NCBI GenBank assembly: GCA_017591395.1
Contig: WEDG01000293.1
Span: 1-64,000, forward strand
Length of the DNA stretch: 64,000 nt
Reading direction: 5' to 3'
From: Schistocephalus solidus
Taxonomy: Eukaryota; Platyhelminthes; Cestoda; Diphyllobothriidea; Diphyllobothriidae
Shown: positions 61,227-64,000 of the stretch, piece after piece
Layout: the number at the start of each line of letters is the position of its first letter
How positions within the stretch are numbered: the first letter of the stretch is position 1
The notes under the pieces: generated by a model
Told to the model about the DNA's origin: nothing
Seen by the model: only the letters and a program-made list of their open reading frames with translations
Databases searched by the model: none
Position numbers and translations under genes: made by a program

Positions 61227-62000
61227 CTAGGAGATAACGAGGCGGTGATCTGTCCAACCATCGGCATTGTGGATCGCCTTGGTTACCAGCACGTCATGTC
61301 GATCTCGCCTCCGGACGAGAACATAGTCAAGCAGCTGCCAGTGCCGCGAACGAGGGTGCATCCACGTGACCTTCTCCAGCGTCGGAAGGCAGAAGAAAGT
61401 GTTGGTCAGCAGGAGACGGTGTTCCGCACACGTTCGCAGAAGGAGGCCTTTATCGTTACAGCTACCGAGACAGTGGGGACCCAGCACTCCCTGCCAGGCA
61501 GCGTGGTCAGTCCCGACGCGGGCGTTGAAGTCACCTAGGACAATTAACTTGTCCTCTTTCGGCACAGTCGCCAGCAGGGCATGCAGGTCCTCGTAGAATT
61601 TGTCCTTCGCCGTATCAGAGCTCGTCATTGGGGGAACGTAGGCGCTGATGATGGTGGTGAACTTGTCTCCCCGAAGAGGCAGGCGGAGGCTCATCAGGTG
61701 ATCATTGATACCCTGCGGCAGACAGGGCAGACATCCCAAGATGTCGTTCCGAATGACAAAACCAACACCAGCGTCGCTTCGCTCTGTCTTTTGCCGGCCG
61801 CTCCAGAAGAAGGTTTAGCCGGCACCTACCTCCTCCAGCTGACTCTGTTCAGAGAATTGGTTCTCGCTGCGAGCAGCAATGTCCACCTTGTAGCGCGCCA
61901 GTTCCCGAGCGACTAGCGCCATCCTCCGTTCCGGCTGGTTTCTCCTAGGATTGTCTAAAAGGGAACGAACATTCCAGGCTGCTAGTGTGAGTGGACTCAC
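61227..62000 (-). pseudogene. LINE APE-type endonuclease
   Basis: 62000-61815 reads LTLAAWNVRSLLDNPRRNQP (the WNVRSL start of the nuclease fold) and VDIAARSENQFSEQ. 61739-61227 reads [19 protein letters not shown] (catalytic GDFNAR), [11 protein letters not shown] and [11 protein letters not shown] (catalytic DHR). A frameshift lies between 61740 and 61815. Confidence 0.85.
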
Positions 62001-62470
62001 CCGAGCAACCTGGATAGTATGGTGAGGGGGATGGAGACGGTGGGTATTGTTGTTTGTTTGAGTTTTACGACCGCGTATTTTGCGATCAGCGACCGGCTGC
62101 AGAAGACCTGATAACCAGCATTTGATTAGGGCACATTTTCTAGCCCCTTCATCCGCGAGGAGGCAAGCAGTGTTGTCCCTAAATAGGGTTGCTTGGACAT
62201 CCCAGACGGCTGCCTAACTCCACCATGGGTCACGGTTTTGTTTTAGTGGGAGAACGACCCGAGATAGCCTAGGCCGCCTACGGAGTTTCTGTCGCCCCCA
62301 CCGTAGGACTTTTTGAGAGGGGGGAGGTGGGAAGTTCGGGAGTCAGACATACCGGGTGTGGAGGCACACACAACACCGAAGACCCTCACCTGGTTTAGCC
62401 CGCCGGTCGTGACGGTTGCCGGGAGTGTGGCCACTGGGAAGAACCCAACTTCGAGGAGCCACCGGTGAGA
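62001..62470 (-). other. Presumed 5' leader of the zinc-finger LINE
   Basis: GC-rich, no long frame, directly upstream of the endonuclease start. The outer limit at about 62470 is where composition changes. Confidence 0.4.
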
Positions 62471-63380
62471 GTTGGGTACCAGTTAGAGGCGGCCACAGGA
62501 GCATTCACAACCTATACGAGACAAATTGAGCTACCAAATGCTATCTGTGTGGTGCTACCCCTAACTAGTACCCCTACACCCCTACTTCCCCTACACCCCT
62601 CCTCATTTTACAGGGTATGCTATCTACAGGCAGTCAGAAAGATGCGCGTTCAAAAACCGGCATCTTACCGTGACTGAAATATCTTCGGATTAGCCTACAC
62701 GATAATCAATACGACAACCCTACTTAATAATTTATTTGAATCGAAAACACATTTTAGATTTTCGGTTGATATTTCATGAGACAGGGAGTCGATGTATGCA
62801 GAATCTGAAGGAGACAAATATCTGTCTCATGATAAAAAATTGCAGGACTATTGAGGATCAGGATATCCTGATTCTTAATAGTCCTAAAAAATTTTTATCA
62901 TGAGACGATGACTGTCTATGCAGTTAAAATATTCCCAACGGTTGAGTGCTTTTTGTTACAGCTGTTTTGTTTGGCAGCAGTGATGTGTCAGCCGCGTCCA
63001 GAGTCGCTAATGTCCATAGTAGAGCACTGATACACGAAAAAAGCGAGGATATCTCGGTCCCACTCGGTCTATGTTCAGGACCCTAATTCATAAGGCAACG
63101 GCGGCGCAAGACGCGTTATGGAATTTCGACAACATGCTTCGTGTTGCAACACTAACTCGCTAGACTGAGTGTTTAGTCATCACGCCTGAAAGTACTGACG
63201 CTGCATCATTCGCCGCCGCTTATCCGTCAGATCATAAGGCTTACCTATTCCGCAGCCATTTTTTGAATAGTATTGTTACATCATCCACCACCTGTAGATT
63301 TGACAGGTAGTTTGTAGGTAGGCCAACGCATTGTTTGATTTCTGTCCATACTTCTCATTTCTACTTCGAACTAAACTGTA
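62471..63380. other. Unassigned sequence with a long palindrome
   Basis: No gene is recognised. Contains the palindrome at 62824-62906. Confidence 0.5.
62824..62906. repeat. Near-perfect 83 bp palindrome
   Basis: Arms of about 41 bp meet without a loop at ATCAGGATATCCTGAT. The outer ends are GTCTCATGATAAAAA and its complement. A few mismatches lie mid-arm. A further TTCATGAGACAG at about 62773 is an extra inverted copy of the arm tip. Confidence 0.85.
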
Positions 63381-64000
63381 AGTATGCAAAGGTAACCTAA
63401 CAAGTGCGGAGTTCTTCAGGGTGACATTGTATCCCCTCACCTCTTTTTCCCTACACAATTTGAGGTCGCCAAATGACTGTCTGTATATAAAATATGCAGA
63501 GTATATGGTTGTTGGTCATGCTCTTAAAGATCAAACGCATCTCCAGTCTTTGAATTATGGTCTGGACCATGTCTCAACATGGTCGTCCTACAATGGTCTT
63601 CTTCTGAACCGTCAAAGATCTGTTCAGTGTGTTTTTCCGACTGCAGTTTTCTTCTAGTCCTGAATCGCTGGATGTTTTCCCCAACGAGGTATCCTTCTTC
63701 TGGTACCTTTGCATCACGATGACATCCAATCCATCATGCTTCATGTATTTTGATATGTTGTTTACTAAAATTCGTCAACTTATTTATTATATTCGCCGTT
63801 TACATTCCTACCACACACATCAACCCCTAATCTGGCGATTTATAGACGCTTGTATTCTCCTCCTCATACTCTATTGCTCTGTTATTTTTCCTGCACTGCT
63901 TAAAAAGGATTTGCTGATTTTTAAACGCATTCTCCGAATGCTCTTTCTTGCTGTCGGTGTATCTTATATATTTTAGTGGATACTTCACAATGGTTAAGAA
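63381..64000 (+). mobile_element. LINE reverse transcriptase fragment, runs off window
   Basis: The + strand reads GVLQGDIVSPHLFF across a frameshift near 63420-63450, then YIKYAEYMVVGHAL where YADD is expected, then STWSSYNGLLLNRQRSVQCV, and IYYIRRLHSYHTHQPLIWRF in the thumb region. The catalytic Asp pair is replaced by EY, and frames shift near 63650, so this is inactive. Confidence 0.65.

Larger units (their letters stand above)
57972..62470 (-). mobile_element. APE-type LINE with C-terminal C2H2 zinc fingers
   Basis: Minus-strand order: 5' leader (about 62470-62000), endonuclease (62000-61227), linker (61226-60818), RT (60836-59439), connection (59440-59160), then a zinc-finger array (about 58980-57972). 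It resembles the RTE-like elements common in diphyllobothriid tapeworms. Stops and frameshifts at about 61740-61815, 60900, 60150 and 59440 disrupt it, but most of each domain survives. A C2H2 array fused after RT is unusual for LINEs. Confidence 0.85.

Overview
This window looks like nuclear DNA from a parasitic flatworm, most likely a tapeworm of the diphyllobothriid type. That is an inference from three things: the mix of decayed CR1-like and RTE-like LINEs, Penelope-like elements with GIY-YIG domains and Ty3/gypsy elements; introns of only 31 bp; and very large repeat-filled introns. No prokaryotic gene layout is present. Almost every long open frame is a piece of a mobile element.

The one host gene I can support is a RECQL5-type RecQ DNA helicase on the + strand. 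Its exons run from 17821 to at least 45940. Exons 1-4 (17821-19266) carry the helicase core, with the first two introns exactly 31 bp long. After a roughly 10 kb intron come a tentative tiny exon (29011-29053), the zinc-binding exon (30299-30426), the RECQL5-specific region (33416-33763), the KIX-like region (34349-35775), a low-complexity region (39578-40009) and the SRI (RNA polymerase II CTD-binding) region (41422-41610 and 45871-45940). Splice phases agree across the joins I could test, apart from the tentative exon. Two single-site frameshifts lie in the helicase core, so this copy is either affected by assembly errors or decaying. The terminal exon was not found.

Layout. 0.5-17.3 kb: CR1-like LINE fragments, a 5'-truncated Ty3/gypsy element (3.66-6.97 kb) and copies of a small hairpin repeat. 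17.8-46 kb: the RECQL5 gene, with a nearly complete minus-strand CR1-like element (21.36-25.32 kb) in its large intron. 46.3-49.1 kb: at least four Penelope-like GIY-YIG modules in both orientations, with a hammerhead-ribozyme-like motif downstream of one. 49.3-50 kb: copies of a tRNA-derived SINE-like repeat. 51.9-57.6 kb: a minus-strand Ty3/gypsy element holding a long-inverted-repeat element, which itself holds a MITE. 57.97-62.47 kb: a minus-strand APE-type LINE ending in C2H2 zinc fingers. 63.4 kb to the end: a + strand LINE fragment.

The most promising possibly undescribed items are: (1) a MITE family with about 40 bp terminal inverted repeats, telomere-like interior and a 9 bp target duplication, in three copies; (2) a six-copy dispersed repeat predicted to fold as a double stem with a symmetric A-rich internal loop, whose outer stem varies but stays paired; (3) the SINE-like family at 49 kb; (4) a near-perfect 83 bp palindrome at 62.8 kb.
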